DNA of 64,000 nt from Bacillus pseudomycoides (lineage in GTDB: Bacteria; Bacillota; Bacilli; Bacillales; Bacillaceae_G), in contig NZ_CP064266.1 of the NCBI RefSeq assembly GCF_022811845.1, positions 124,001 through 188,000 of the forward strand, read 5' to 3'. Of this stretch, positions 43,866-53,667 are shown piece after piece. How positions within the stretch are numbered: position 1 is the first letter of the stretch; the number at the start of each line of letters is the position of its first letter. Under the pieces are notes generated by a model. That model was not told the DNA's origin. It searched no databases and saw only the letters and a list, made by a program, of their open reading frames with translations. The translations under genes were made by a program, and so were the position numbers.

Positions 43866-45908
43866 CTTTTCTAACTTGTAATATAAATTTCGAACTGAGA
43901 TTCCCAATGCTTTTGCCGTCTTCGTTTTATTCCCATCAAATTTCTCTAAATATTCATGTATAATGTTCCCCTCAAACTCCGTAACTAGATGTTCAAGTGA
44001 CTTCTCTTCTAACTTAGGCAGTAAATTACTTCCTTTTAACTCCACTTGATCTTCCTTATGCAGAGAAGGTAAATGATGCACATCAATATACATCTCATTA
44101 TAATTCATAAAAATAATTGCCCGTCCCAAAATATTCTCGAGTTCCCTGACATTTCCCGGCCAATCATACGATCGCAAATATTCAATAGCGGATTCTGTTA
44201 AACCTTCGACATTCCGGCCATAATCTTGATTAATTTTTTGAATCAATCGTTCCGATATAGCTGAAATATCTACCTTTCGCTGACGAAGAGATGGAATTTG
44301 AATTGGAATTTTATTTAGGCGATAATATAAATCTTCCCTGAATTCACCTTCCAAAATTGCTTTTTCTAAATTCACATGCGTCGCTGCAATTACCCGAACA
44401 TTAATAGGAATCGCTTTCGTTCCTCCTACTTTCACAATTTCTTTTTCCTGCAAAACGCGTAATAATTTCGCTTGTGTATTCGCAGAAAGTTCTCCAATCT
44501 CATCTAAAAAAATACTCCCATTGTTCGCTTCTTCAAAGAAACCACGTTTACCGCCTCTTTTCGCACCAGAAAACGCACCTTCTTCATAACCAAACAATTC
44601 ACTTTCTAATAACGTTTCTGAAATAGCTGCACAGTTCACACGGACAAACTTATTATATTTTCGATTACTCCCATTGTGGATTGCATGCGCGAATAGCTCC
44701 TTCCCAGTCCCTGATTCCCCGCGCAGTAATACAGTTGCTGGTGTATTCGCTCCGAGCTTCGCTTGTTCAATTGCCGCCATTGTCTCATCGGACGTTCCTA
44801 CAATATCCTCGAAAGAATATTTCGCTTCTAGCGTCCGAATAATTTGCCTTGCCCGGTTTAATTCATGAGTTAACTTTTGAATTTCGGATACATCACGAAT
44901 AACACCAACGCTGCCCTTCAATATACCATCAACAATAACCGGTGCAACATTTACAATTACATCACGTTTTTTCTGACCAATTTTCATATGAATCCCTCGT
45001 ACCGCCCTACGCGTCCGAAGTACTTTCATATGCATGCTCTCCCCCTCTACAATATCAGTCGTTGCAGGTTTTCCAATTATGTCCTCCTCTGTAAGGCCTG
45101 TTAATTTCGTATAAGCAGGATTTATAACAAGACCTCTTCCTTTCTCATCCACAACAGAAATCGCTTCCTCAGATGAATGAATAATCGCTTCCAATAAGGT
45201 TTGAATTTCTTTTAAATCCGTAACTTCTTCTGCTAAATCTACAACTTCAGTAATATCTTTAAAGATCGCAAAAGCCCCTTGCACCTCTCCATCTTCTTTT
45301 AAAATAGGAATACGTGTTGTAATAATCTTTTTCTCATTTCCTAGCGTCAATTCATGATTTATTTCTATTTGTTTCGTTCGTATAATACGAAGTAATTTAC
45401 TTGTCGGAATTACTTCTAAAATGTATTTACCTACCGCTTCTTTCGCTTTATAACCCATTATACGTTCTGCACTTTTATTAAATAATTTCACATAACCTTC
45501 TGAATCAATGACGATCATTCCGTCATGAGTAGAATTTAAAATCAAATCCCCTCGCTGCGTTTGTTCTTTCAATTTTTCGATTAAATCTTCTTTTTCATGC
45601 GCCAACCTCGTAACGATTTTCGCAATATCCCCTGGTATAAGAAGTGTATTTTCTTGTTTTTTTGCTAAAAGGACCTTATGTAAATGATAATCACCAGTCA
45701 TATCAAAAATCACATCCACACCGACTGTAAGAAACAAGTCTAAATCTTCTCCAACCGAAATACCTTGCTCTTTTGCAAACTGTAATCCTTTTGCCTTCGG
45801 ATTTATATCGATAACACCAATAACTTTAAATATATTAGAATTTTGAAGCAAACCAAGAATTGTACTTCCACCTTCACCCGCTCCAATGATTAGCACTTTT
45901 TGTTTCAC
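43836..45908 (-). CDS. bkdR: Sigma-54-dependent activator of branched-chain catabolism
   Basis: 690 aa. Residues 1-110 look like a Rossmann-type domain (KVLIIGAGEGGSTILGLL, VIGVIDINPKAKG), then two PAS domains (about 125-230 and 240-345), the AAA+ domain with Walker A GESGTGKELF, the sigma-54 contact loop GAFSGAKRGG (consensus GAFTGA with Ser for Thr), NGSIFLDEIGEL, arginine finger region, and a Fis-type HTH (NKTKTAKALGISVRNLYYKL). Start GTG after GAGGGG. It should switch on ptb-bkdB; effectors are probably branched amino acids or their oxoacids, perhaps read by the N-terminal domains. Confidence 0.93.
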   Translation of the reverse strand: MKQKVLIIGAGEGGSTILGLLQNSNIFKVIGVIDINPKAKGLQFAKEQGISVGEDLDLFLTVGVDVIFDMTGDYHLHKVLLAKKQENTLLIPGDIAKIVTRLAHEKEDLIEKLKEQTQRGDLILNSTHDGMIVIDSEGYVKLFNKSAERIMGYKAKEAVGKYILEVIPTSKLLRIIRTKQIEINHELTLGNEKKIITTRIPILKEDGEVQGAFAIFKDITEVVDLAEEVTDLKEIQTLLEAIIHSSEEAISVVDEKGRGLVINPAYTKLTGLTEEDIIGKPATTDIVEGESMHMKVLRTRRAVRGIHMKIGQKKRDVIVNVAPVIVDGILKGSVGVIRDVSEIQKLTHELNRARQIIRTLEAKYSFEDIVGTSDETMAAIEQAKLGANTPATVLLRGESGTGKELFAHAIHNGSNRKYNKFVRVNCAAISETLLESELFGYEEGAFSGAKRGGKRGFFEEANNGSIFLDEIGELSANTQAKLLRVLQEKEIVKVGGTKAIPINVRVIAATHVNLEKAILEGEFREDLYYRLNKIPIQIPSLRQRKVDISAISERLIQKINQDYGRNVEGLTESAIEYLRSYDWPGNVRELENILGRAIIFMNYNEMYIDVHHLPSLHKEDQVELKGSNLLPKLEEKSLEHLVTEFEGNIIHEYLEKFDGNKTKTAKALGISVRNLYYKLEKYDHAKNSMQ

Positions 45909-46046
45909 ACTTTACACTTCCCCTCGAAGTATCTCTGCAAAATTTTGCACACCCTTATCTTACTCGTTCAGCCCCCTCTTGACAAACCCCCTTTTTATAT
46001 AACATCATTTAATATATACAAAATTATCTGAAAAGGAGCATTACCT

Positions 46047-46280
46047 ATGCAGCGTTACTTTGCTCTTCTCTTAGCACTTATCCCCATTTTATTAGCAGTG
46101 CTAGGTATAAAATTAATGAGAGATACTGTATTCGGTATCCTTTTATCTCCCATTCCTGTATTATGGTTACAATTTTTTATCGGGGTATTCTGCTTTGCAA
46201 TCGGTTTTTATCTCTTCGGTGGCTTCGTATTATACCGCGATCGTAAGCGAAATAAAGTACAAGCTCGTTTTCGAAGATAA
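46047..46280 (+). CDS. DUF2627 small membrane protein (YqzF-like)
   Basis: 77 aa, two membrane helices (YFALLLALIPILLAVLGIKL and FFIGVFCFAIGFYLFGGFVLY) and a basic tail. Matches the YqzF/DUF2627 family found beside bkdR in Bacillus. RBS AAAAGGAG. Function unknown. Confidence 0.82.
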   Translation: MQRYFALLLALIPILLAVLGIKLMRDTVFGILLSPIPVLWLQFFIGVFCFAIGFYLFGGFVLYRDRKRNKVQARFRR

Positions 46281-46288
46281 GTAAACAT

Positions 46289-46323
46289 AAAAAATGAGAC
46301 CTTCTTTCATTGAAGGTCTCATT
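46289..46323. terminator. Bidirectional terminator
   Basis: Stem AATGAGACCTTC / GAAGGTCTCATT with loop TTTCATT, between convergent genes. Confidence 0.85.
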
Positions 46324-47047
46324 TGTCCACTTGCAATAGTACTCTAGCAGTCTCTGGATAATCAGTAATGATTGCTGATATATTCATATCAAAATATTTA
46401 CGCATGACGGTCTCATCATTTATCGTATACGGACGAACATCGACTCCACATTCCATTGTTAATTCAGCAATCGCATCAGGAAGGTAACGATAATTCGGAT
46501 GAATAGCAGTAGCACCCATTTTTTGCGCATACGCCCACGGACTATGCAAACCTTCTCGATATAAAATAGCCGTTTGAATATCCGGGGCCATCATATGACA
46601 CATCTTCATACTGTAATGATTAAAAGAGGACAAAATAATTCGATCTTCTAAGGCAAACTTTCGTACAAGTGTTATAACCTCTTCTTCTAAACCACGATAT
46701 GAAATTTTATTATTTTTCAATTCAATGTTAAGCAACAATGAATTAGATTGTAGCCATTCTAGCACTTCTTCTAATAAAGGAATCCGGCAAAACCCTACCT
46801 TTTCCGAAAACTTGTGGCTAGCATCTAATTTGCGTAAGTCTTCGTATACGTACTTACGAACCGCTCCCTTTCCATTCGTTGTACGATTGACCGTTTCATC
46901 ATGGATAACAACGATTTTTTTGTCTTTTGTAAACTGTACATCCAATTCAATACCATCTGCTCGAAATGATTCCGCAGCTTCAAACGAAATCATTGTATTT
47001 TCTGGATACGTCCCCGCTGCACCTCTGTGAGCAAATACAAGAGTCAT
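46319..47047 (-). CDS. Glycerophosphodiester phosphodiesterase (YqiK-like)
   Basis: 242 aa GDPD TIM barrel. Catalytic start FAHRGAAGTYPENT, metal ligands in GIELDVQFTKDKKIVVIHDE. No signal peptide, so cytoplasmic. It splits glycerophosphodiesters to glycerol-3-phosphate and alcohol. The ATG at 47047 follows GGGGGAG; a GTG two codons upstream is an alternative. Confidence 0.93.
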   Translation of the reverse strand: MTLVFAHRGAAGTYPENTMISFEAAESFRADGIELDVQFTKDKKIVVIHDETVNRTTNGKGAVRKYVYEDLRKLDASHKFSEKVGFCRIPLLEEVLEWLQSNSLLLNIELKNNKISYRGLEEEVITLVRKFALEDRIILSSFNHYSMKMCHMMAPDIQTAILYREGLHSPWAYAQKMGATAIHPNYRYLPDAIAELTMECGVDVRPYTINDETVMRKYFDMNISAIITDYPETARVLLQVDK

Positions 47048-47097
47048 CCTCACTCCCCCAATCTTATGCTATACTATACGAAAAAGGAGGTACTTCT

Positions 47098-47244
47098 ATG
47101 AAACCATTACAAATTTCTCCAGACACTGCAATTCGCTTATCAAAAGCTCTTGGTGTTCCACTTGAGCAAATCATGCATATGCCGCAACACATTTTAGTTC
47201 AAAAGTTAGTTGAATTGGAAAAACAAAATAAAGATGAAGAATAA
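47098..47244 (+). CDS. YycC-family small protein
   Basis: 48 aa: MKPLQISPDTAIRLSKAL, then LEQIMHMPQHILVQKL. I recognise it as YycC, a small conserved Bacillus protein of unknown function. Strong RBS AAAGGAGG fixes the ATG; longer in-frame starts run back into the divergent gene. Confidence 0.82.
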   Translation: MKPLQISPDTAIRLSKALGVPLEQIMHMPQHILVQKLVELEKQNKDEE

Positions 47245-47249
47245 TATAG

Positions 47250-47272
47250 TCCTGTTTTACAGGACTTTTTAT
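47250..47272 (+). terminator. Terminator of the yycC-like gene
   Basis: Stem AGTCCTG / CAGGACT with loop TTTTA and a T run. Confidence 0.8.
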
Positions 47273-47480
47273 TATCTCTATTCACCATATTTTCACCCAT
47301 ATATTTCATAATATCATAAGCAGATTCTTACATAAACTTCAGAAACATACTTATAACAGCAATCGGTTTTAATAAAGTGAAACGTTAATCAGCCCTCACC
47401 AATCGGACTGCCCTCGAATAGCGGGATAAAATAACCTTTTCACTCCCTTTACCTCTTGTCATGAGGAGTTCACTAACTAA
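47273..47480. repeat. Intergenic stretch with dispersed element (copy B)
   Basis: About 47371-47428 resembles the stretch at 21930-21982 (shared TAAAGTGAAAC(G/T)TTAAT(C/T)AG and an ACTG(C/T)CC ... AATAGC block). Nothing else is seen here. Confidence 0.4.
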
Positions 47481-47521
47481 AATAAGGAGGAGAGATACCA
47501 TCAGCACCTCTCCTCCTTGTT
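47480..47521 (-). terminator. Terminator of the glycosyltransferase gene
   Basis: Stem AAGGAGGAGAG / CTCTCCTCCTT with 13-base loop, T-rich on the minus strand. Confidence 0.82.
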
Positions 47522-47553
47522 TATTCCTTTATTTACAATAAGCTATACAGTTA

Positions 47554-48879
47554 TTATTTGTCTTTTTTATGGTTTATTGATGTTTTGTTATGCTCCGTTT
47601 TCACCCATGTATGTTGCTGTTTCCATTTAATTAACCCAACAATTTGAGCATAGATAAACGTATATGCATAATAGAAAATCGAGAAACTCATCTGAATTAA
47701 CTTATATTTTCGATTTGTATCTACCTTGACCGCATAATACATACAAACAACAAATTGATAAACAAATAGTATTAACGAAAGAATACTCGCTCCCAAAATC
47801 AGCGCCACTAAACGTTTCCCAATATCAGGGACATCTTGATATGATTGAGTCGCAACTACATAACCAAGAGAAATTAAAAGACCTATTAAAGTTATAGTCA
47901 TTTGAACTGCACGTGTCATACCAAATAAATAAAACAACTGGTCAATAATTTTCAACTTACCTTTTTCAGTAAACAATTTTTTCACCATCGGCTTAAAATT
48001 AGTAAATGCTACATACCAATGCCCCTGGGACCAACGTGTACGTTGCTTAATGCTAATTTTAAAGTTATCTGGTTTTTCATCGTATACGCGGACAAAGTGA
48101 TTCCACAATACTCTTCCATTATCTTTAACAATTTCCATTTCTAACTCTAGATCCTCTGTTAAAGAATCAAATCGAAAACCACCGTGTTTCATTAAATATT
48201 CCATTTTAACAATGAATCCAGTTCCACCAATAGCATTCGGTAAACCTACACGATATTTTGCCAATTGGAAGAAACGGTTTGTTAAATAATAACTCATAGC
48301 ATAACCCAATGATAAGTTAGTCGCTGAGTTTTTTGAGTCCAAATAAATTTGAATTGCTTCGGGTCTGTCCTTAGCAATGTACTGAGAATTTAATTCTTGT
48401 AAAACATTAGAATCAACGTGATTATCGGCATCTAGAATCATTAAACAGTCATATTTTTTACTTAACTCTTCAAACCCTAAATAACGTAATGCATATTGCA
48501 ATCCTGCTGGTTTACCAACTCCCTCACGTGGAAATAGTTGTTCACTTGTATTTACATATTTCATTCCCTTTTCTTCACAAATAGCCCCAGTTCTGTCGGT
48601 ACTATTATCATTCACAATATAAATGTCGTATAAATCATCTCGATATTTAATTTTTCTCAAATTATCGATGGTCGAGCCAATTACCTTCTCTTCATTATGG
48701 GCTGCAACTAAAATTAAAAACCTTGTCTTATCTTCTATTAATTCATAGTCCCGTTTTGCTTTACCAAATCCGAAAAGTGATAAAATCACATAGTATACAG
48801 TATTAATGTTAACGTATACTGTAATTATAAAAAATAAAGCCAATAAAACGGTGACCACTTTTCCACTCAAAAATTCCAT
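47554..48879 (-). CDS. Processive GT2 glycosyltransferase, membrane
   Basis: 441 aa. One N-terminal helix, a GT-A domain with the UDP-sugar DD region (YIVNDNSTDRTG), DAD motif MILDADNHVDSN, acceptor TEDLELE and the processive signature QRTRWSQGHW, then four C-terminal helices. The layout matches cellulose/hyaluronan/poly-GlcNAc synthases (PgaC type) that polymerise and export a beta-glycan. No pga/ica partner genes are adjacent, so the polymer is unknown. ATG at 48879 follows AGGAGG. First of three carbohydrate-type membrane genes here. Confidence 0.9.
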   Translation of the reverse strand: MEFLSGKVVTVLLALFFIITVYVNINTVYYVILSLFGFGKAKRDYELIEDKTRFLILVAAHNEEKVIGSTIDNLRKIKYRDDLYDIYIVNDNSTDRTGAICEEKGMKYVNTSEQLFPREGVGKPAGLQYALRYLGFEELSKKYDCLMILDADNHVDSNVLQELNSQYIAKDRPEAIQIYLDSKNSATNLSLGYAMSYYLTNRFFQLAKYRVGLPNAIGGTGFIVKMEYLMKHGGFRFDSLTEDLELEMEIVKDNGRVLWNHFVRVYDEKPDNFKISIKQRTRWSQGHWYVAFTNFKPMVKKLFTEKGKLKIIDQLFYLFGMTRAVQMTITLIGLLISLGYVVATQSYQDVPDIGKRLVALILGASILSLILFVYQFVVCMYYAVKVDTNRKYKLIQMSFSIFYYAYTFIYAQIVGLIKWKQQHTWVKTEHNKTSINHKKDK

Positions 48880-49034
48880 ATTCATCCTCCTAAAAGCCTC
48901 GCACTACACAATATTATAAACTCTTAGATCATAATAATCTATCAAATTCAATATTTGTTACAAGCTTCTAAATTTAATAACCACTATCATCACAACAGAA
49001 TCTATTTTATATAGAAAGGGAAAACATTTCAACT

Positions 49035-50462
49035 CTATCCTTTTTTTGTTAATCTCCCTTTGGCTAGCCACCAAATTCCACTAACTAGCATAACATCTAA
49101 ACAAACCGTGAATAAAAATAAGTGTTTAGCGAAATCCCCTTCACCACTTCCAATAAACGGAACAACATAAGAAACCATACCAATTACAGCCACAACAGTA
49201 AGTATGTCCGGAATAAGTCGCTCATTATGCGTCTTAGCTCGTCGATATTCTACTAAGATTCCTAATCCATATAAAATATATAAGAGTACAATCCATATAA
49301 ACCCTTGAGGGTGATATTGTTCTTTCACATGGCTCCATAATGAAAACGTCTCTACTTGAGTAGCAGGAACTGGATTATCTTGCTTTTCATAATTCCCTAG
49401 AAAAGGAATCCCATCAACGGATGGGCGAATCGTCCAAGCATATTCAGCCGTTGCTTCCAGTTTACTCCAAAATCTTTGAGGATGAGTCAAATAAAATTTA
49501 GCAATATCAGGGAATTTTATTTTATTGTATAACTCTTCATACAGCCTTGGATCTTCTTGTGGTATCACAGCATTAGACCAAAAATGCGTTCCAGCATTCA
49601 CAGCAAGCTCTGGATCGACTCCAAGGTCACGTAGGTCTTGTTCTGGGTTTGGAGAATCTTTAAGAACACCATAAAAGACTGTTTGATATATATTAATTTT
49701 ATCAATCCAAGCGGGTGAACTTTTATAACAAATAAAAGATAAAATTAAAAGCAATGCCGTCATTGATACAATTATGCTTCTCCATATTTTATCTTTTCTC
49801 ATAAACCATAATCTAATCGTAAGCAATGCCGCTATAAATCCTGCTGGCGTATATTGAGTTTTAGAACAAGCGAGCATAATTACCGAAATATAAAATAATA
49901 TAACTATCCAAACAGAAGGGTGTTTCTGACGTGCCAGTTGGATTCCAAATGCAATTGTCAAAAATAGAAAAACATACGTAACCGCTTCTCCATACATAGA
50001 GTTAAAATATAATATATATCCAATATCAGCAAAAACAACTATTGTTAACGTAACAAGCAAACCATTAATAACTCTATTATTAGTTTTATTCAATTTAACA
50101 ATTAAGTATAGGGCTAAAAGAAAGAACACAATATATTCAACTGCTAGAACTCGTATATCAAACCAAGGACCAGGTAGTAATTTTCCAATCCATAAGGCAG
50201 GCATCATGAGGACCAGCTGTGAAGAAACATAATCACCTGATGCTGGATTAACATAAGCATATAGGTGATGAATAAATGAAAAATATTTATCTATCCTTGC
50301 TTCATTTGGATCCGGATACGCTAGTCCAATTTGAACCATAATACGTTCAAAGTCCCCATTATCAGCCAAACCAATAAGCGGCTTAATAAGTAACAAACTT
50401 ATCATCAATACCGCTGCGACAATCACCGCAATGAATTCCCATTTCAACCATTTTTTATACAT
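49035..50462 (-). CDS. Polytopic membrane protein, GT-C-like
   Basis: 475 aa with about eleven hydrophobic helices and a large extracytoplasmic region (about 255-380; SSPAWIDKINIYQTVFYG to TIRPSVDGIPFLGNY). An acidic pair DNGDFER lies just after helix 1, where GT-C glycosyltransferases keep their catalytic aspartates. No exact family recognised; possibly wall-glycan sugar transfer or glycan export. RBS AAAGGAGATAATAA. Confidence 0.6.
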   Translation of the reverse strand: MYKKWLKWEFIAVIVAAVLMISLLLIKPLIGLADNGDFERIMVQIGLAYPDPNEARIDKYFSFIHHLYAYVNPASGDYVSSQLVLMMPALWIGKLLPGPWFDIRVLAVEYIVFFLLALYLIVKLNKTNNRVINGLLVTLTIVVFADIGYILYFNSMYGEAVTYVFLFLTIAFGIQLARQKHPSVWIVILFYISVIMLACSKTQYTPAGFIAALLTIRLWFMRKDKIWRSIIVSMTALLLILSFICYKSSPAWIDKINIYQTVFYGVLKDSPNPEQDLRDLGVDPELAVNAGTHFWSNAVIPQEDPRLYEELYNKIKFPDIAKFYLTHPQRFWSKLEATAEYAWTIRPSVDGIPFLGNYEKQDNPVPATQVETFSLWSHVKEQYHPQGFIWIVLLYILYGLGILVEYRRAKTHNERLIPDILTVVAVIGMVSYVVPFIGSGEGDFAKHLFLFTVCLDVMLVSGIWWLAKGRLTKKG

Positions 50463-50825
50463 TTATTATCTCCTTTATATATGCTACATCCATTCACATT
50501 ATCGATTTATTATCAAATGAAAAACAAATTAGGATTTATCTTTTCAACTCCTTCTGACTATAATTTATAACTTCACTTCGTACACTCTCTTTCGTCTATC
50601 CAAATACAAAGATGTTACGAACCAACAACTTCATAGCTAAAAATCCCTTTCAACTATACTAGAACTTGCAAGTCCAAAAAACTCAATCAAAATGATACAG
50701 TAGCTCTTTCAACCTCTCAATATTCCTTTTAAAACTTTAAATAGTTTCAAGTAATTCAACCTTTATCCTCAATTTGAGTGAAGGTGCATAGCCCTAGCAA
50801 ATAGATGGAAGGTGAATTATTCAGA
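50463..50825. promoter_or_regulatory. Gap between the two membrane genes, with promoter
   Basis: Minus-strand TTGTTT (50527-50522), 18 bases, GATAAT (50503-50498) is a likely promoter for the 49035 gene. The remaining ~300 bases are AT-rich; no terminator, repeat or convincing ORF is seen. Confidence 0.5.
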
Positions 50826-52346
50826 TTACACACTCTTATTTTTATCACAAAATATTGTAAACACTTTATGTAAACCTAAAGCAGCTGGAATATTCATAAA
50901 TGCCCATGCCTCGTACGTATAATGCGGAGCAGTTTCCCACAATAATAAGAAAACAAAAATAATTAGTGTACTCGCTAGAGAAATACGTAACACTTCCGCT
51001 TCTTTTTCATTTAGCTTCTTATAAAGAATGACCACAGCTAATGTAGATAACAAAATAAGTAGCTTAATTATAAATGTATATAAATTAAATACTTTATAAG
51101 ATGTTGTTTTATAGTTCGATACTATATTTGTAATCTTATCATTTTTTTGTTCAAACCATTCTCCAATACGATACATCGAAAATTGACTCGATACCCACTC
51201 TCTTTCAATCTTTTCATTTAAATGACTAATGTATCCAGAAAACCCAAATTCTTTTAATCGCTGCACTATAATTTTTTTATTATGCTCATCCATTTCCTTC
51301 GTACTGTGCATATCGGAAATATAGTTTACATCTGATTGATTCCAAACCCCATACGTTTGTTCATTGAGCCCCATTTTTACCCAATGAGAGTAAGGAATCT
51401 TTTCAATATCATTATCAGTACTCAAGTTGAATTTTGTCGTTACTCCCTTAAAGCCGGCAATTAGCAATATACAAAACATAACGCTACTTAGCACCTTAAA
51501 TGAGTACGCCTTACGATATTTAAAAATATTCTCAAAAAGAATTGCTATCGCTACCGCTAAAGCTGTAGGTCTGATTACATATGTACAGGCAGCAACAATC
51601 CCTAATACACCCCACCAAACTATCTTTTTTCTTTTTGTATCTGCTGTTTTTAAACATAAATATGCATACATTGTTGCTGAAATAAAGAATACCACTAACG
51701 TATGTGTATAAAAAACAGGCGCTTGCCAATATATCAGAACGTTTAAAACAGCTAGTACAATGGAAATATGAGCAGCTTTAAAATTTGTCACCTTTTTTAC
51801 CGTTAATGTATTTAATATGATACTACCTGTAATTGAAAGAATAGGTAGTACTTTTACCGATAAATCTACACTCCCTAGTAACTTCGCAAAATATCCACCA
51901 ATTAATACAATATGCGTATTATATGGATAGAAACGAAGTTGGCCCATCTCTAAAAATTTACTATCACCGGCAAAGAAAGAAACAATTCCTTCTTTTATTA
52001 TGGCATAGTCCCCTACCACTGAATTAAAAGCGATAGAAGTAATAAATAATTCTGATGCTAATATAATAAGCACGTACCCTGTAATCGCTACATTCGTAAA
52101 CATTAAATTTAATTTACTAATCACAAATTTATAATACATAAAAAACATACTAAAAAGAATCAACGCCGTCACTATAACGATAAACACCTTTTTAGGCGTA
52201 TAATACTCTGTTGGATACGGAAAATCCCACACCATCCATATCGTTTTCGGAATAAAGAATTTAATCGCTATAATTGAAAAGATAATAAAAAAAGTCGTTA
52301 AAACCAGGGTCGTATAAAATCGACCCGCTGCATTTTTAATAACCAT
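50826..52346 (-). CDS. GT-C/GT39-like membrane glycosyltransferase
   Basis: 506 aa with about eleven to twelve helices. The segment FNSVVGDYAIIKEGIVSFF (acidic residue in the first outer loop) followed by GQLRFYPYNTHIVLIGGYFAK resembles lipid-linked sugar GT-C (PMT/ArnT-like) enzymes. Acceptors unknown, perhaps wall polymers or S-layer glycans. Start ATG 52346 follows GGGAG by 9 bases; an upstream ATG two codons earlier is possible. Confidence 0.65.
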   Translation of the reverse strand: MVIKNAAGRFYTTLVLTTFFIIFSIIAIKFFIPKTIWMVWDFPYPTEYYTPKKVFIVIVTALILFSMFFMYYKFVISKLNLMFTNVAITGYVLIILASELFITSIAFNSVVGDYAIIKEGIVSFFAGDSKFLEMGQLRFYPYNTHIVLIGGYFAKLLGSVDLSVKVLPILSITGSIILNTLTVKKVTNFKAAHISIVLAVLNVLIYWQAPVFYTHTLVVFFISATMYAYLCLKTADTKRKKIVWWGVLGIVAACTYVIRPTALAVAIAILFENIFKYRKAYSFKVLSSVMFCILLIAGFKGVTTKFNLSTDNDIEKIPYSHWVKMGLNEQTYGVWNQSDVNYISDMHSTKEMDEHNKKIIVQRLKEFGFSGYISHLNEKIEREWVSSQFSMYRIGEWFEQKNDKITNIVSNYKTTSYKVFNLYTFIIKLLILLSTLAVVILYKKLNEKEAEVLRISLASTLIIFVFLLLWETAPHYTYEAWAFMNIPAALGLHKVFTIFCDKNKSV

Positions 52347-52383
52347 GTACATAAACTCCCAAATTTTATCATATTATACAAAA

Positions 52384-52412
52384 ATGATATAGGAGCCAAC
52401 TTAAAGTGTCAA
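52384..52412 (-). promoter_or_regulatory. Promoter of the 50826 gene
   Basis: Minus-strand consensus TTGACA (52412-52407), 17 bases, TATCAT (52389-52384), about 40 bases before the start codon. Confidence 0.75.
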
Positions 52413-52475
52413 GTTCCCGTCTTAAATCTCCTTGATAAAAGGGCTTACTCTTTCTTTAAATTAAAATATCTAAAC

Positions 52476-52515
52476 ATCAAAAAAGATCAATGAATTAGAG
52501 CATTCATTGATCTTC
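52476..52515 (-). terminator. Terminator of spo0A
   Basis: Perfect 13-bp stem AAGATCAATGAAT / ATTCATTGATCTT with 6-base loop and T run on the minus strand. Confidence 0.85.
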
Positions 52516-52607
52516 CCTTTACATATTTATTACCTTTAAAATATTAAGGCTAAACCTTATACTTTGCTAGATTTGACGACAATTCATCCTATATGATGAA
52601 ACCTATT

Positions 52608-53402
52608 TTAGCTCGCCTTATGTTCAAGTCTCAACTTATCCGCAACCATTGCGATGAATTCAGAATTTGTAGGCTTTGCTTTTGACATCGATACGGTATA
52701 GCCAAATAAGGACGAGATTGAATCAATATTCCCACGACTCCACGCTACTTCAATCGCATGGCGGATTGCGCGTTCCACACGGCTTGCTGTCGTATTATAT
52801 TTTTTCGCAATATCTGGGTATAAAACTTTTGTAATAGAACCAAGAAGTTCAATATCGTTATACACCATAGAAATTGCCTCTCGCAAATACATATATCCTT
52901 TAATATGAGCTGGTACACCAATTTCGTGAATAATACTTGTAATACTCGCATCTAGATTCTTCGGTTTTCCATCTACTGTTGTTGCAGATCGGAAAGATGG
53001 TAGTGGACGCTTAATTGTAGTATTCGCTTTACCGCTAACTTGACGAATATGCCCCGTTAAATTTTCCATATCAAATGGCTTTAAGATAAAATAAGAAGCA
53101 CCTAAATCAACTGCTTTTTTCGTTACATCTTCTTGTCCAAATGCTGTTAACATGATAACATTTGGCTGCTTTAGCCGTTCAATATGTCGCATTTTCTCTA
53201 GTACCGCTAGGCCATCTAAATGAGGCATAATAATATCTAAAACGAGTACATCTGGTTGTTTCTCTTTCAGTAAATTTAAGCACTCTTGACCATTATAAGC
53301 AATCCCGATTACTTCCATATCATCTTGGGCAGCAACATAACTTTCTAACATTGATACTAGTTCCTTATTATCATCCACAAGACACACTTTAATTTTCTCC
53401 AC
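52608..53402 (-). CDS. spo0A: Sporulation master regulator Spo0A
   Basis: 264 aa. Receiver domain 1-125 with acidic pair VDDNKE, phospho-Asp in VLVLDIIMPH, Thr in MLTAFG and Lys in LKPFD. The C-terminal DNA-binding domain contains NTTASRVERAIRHAIEVAWS, the recognition helix nearly invariant among spore formers. Start is GTG at 53402 after GGGAGGAAAAG. Upstream are a sigma-H-like promoter and an 0A box, so it probably boosts its own expression. Confidence 0.98.
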   Translation of the reverse strand: MEKIKVCLVDDNKELVSMLESYVAAQDDMEVIGIAYNGQECLNLLKEKQPDVLVLDIIMPHLDGLAVLEKMRHIERLKQPNVIMLTAFGQEDVTKKAVDLGASYFILKPFDMENLTGHIRQVSGKANTTIKRPLPSFRSATTVDGKPKNLDASITSIIHEIGVPAHIKGYMYLREAISMVYNDIELLGSITKVLYPDIAKKYNTTASRVERAIRHAIEVAWSRGNIDSISSLFGYTVSMSKAKPTNSEFIAMVADKLRLEHKAS

Positions 53403-53465
53403 AACTTTTCCTCCCTTACCGAATCGATTCTCCCGACATGTGTAAGCTTCTAGGCTACATGAATT

Positions 53466-53493
53466 GTTCGACAATTGTGTGAAATTTCCCTTT
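53466..53493 (-). promoter_or_regulatory. spo0A sigma-H-type promoter with 0A box
   Basis: Minus-strand AAAGGGAAA (53493-53485), 12 bases, GTCGAAC (53472-53466), each one base off the sigma-H consensus (RnAGGAwWW / RnnGAAT). The 0A box TGTCGAA (53473-53467) overlaps the -10. Confidence 0.7.
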
Positions 53494-53667
53494 TAAAGTT
53501 TCTTAATTTCCGATAAAATCACAAAAAAATATGTTTATCGTTCATTTATTTTCTTTCTTTACACATTCCATCATAGGTTTACAACGAAACGTTCACCCTT
53601 TTCTTTTATTTTACAACAAAAAGCAGCTCTTGCGGAGCTTTTACAAAATTTCAACGAATTTCTTAAC

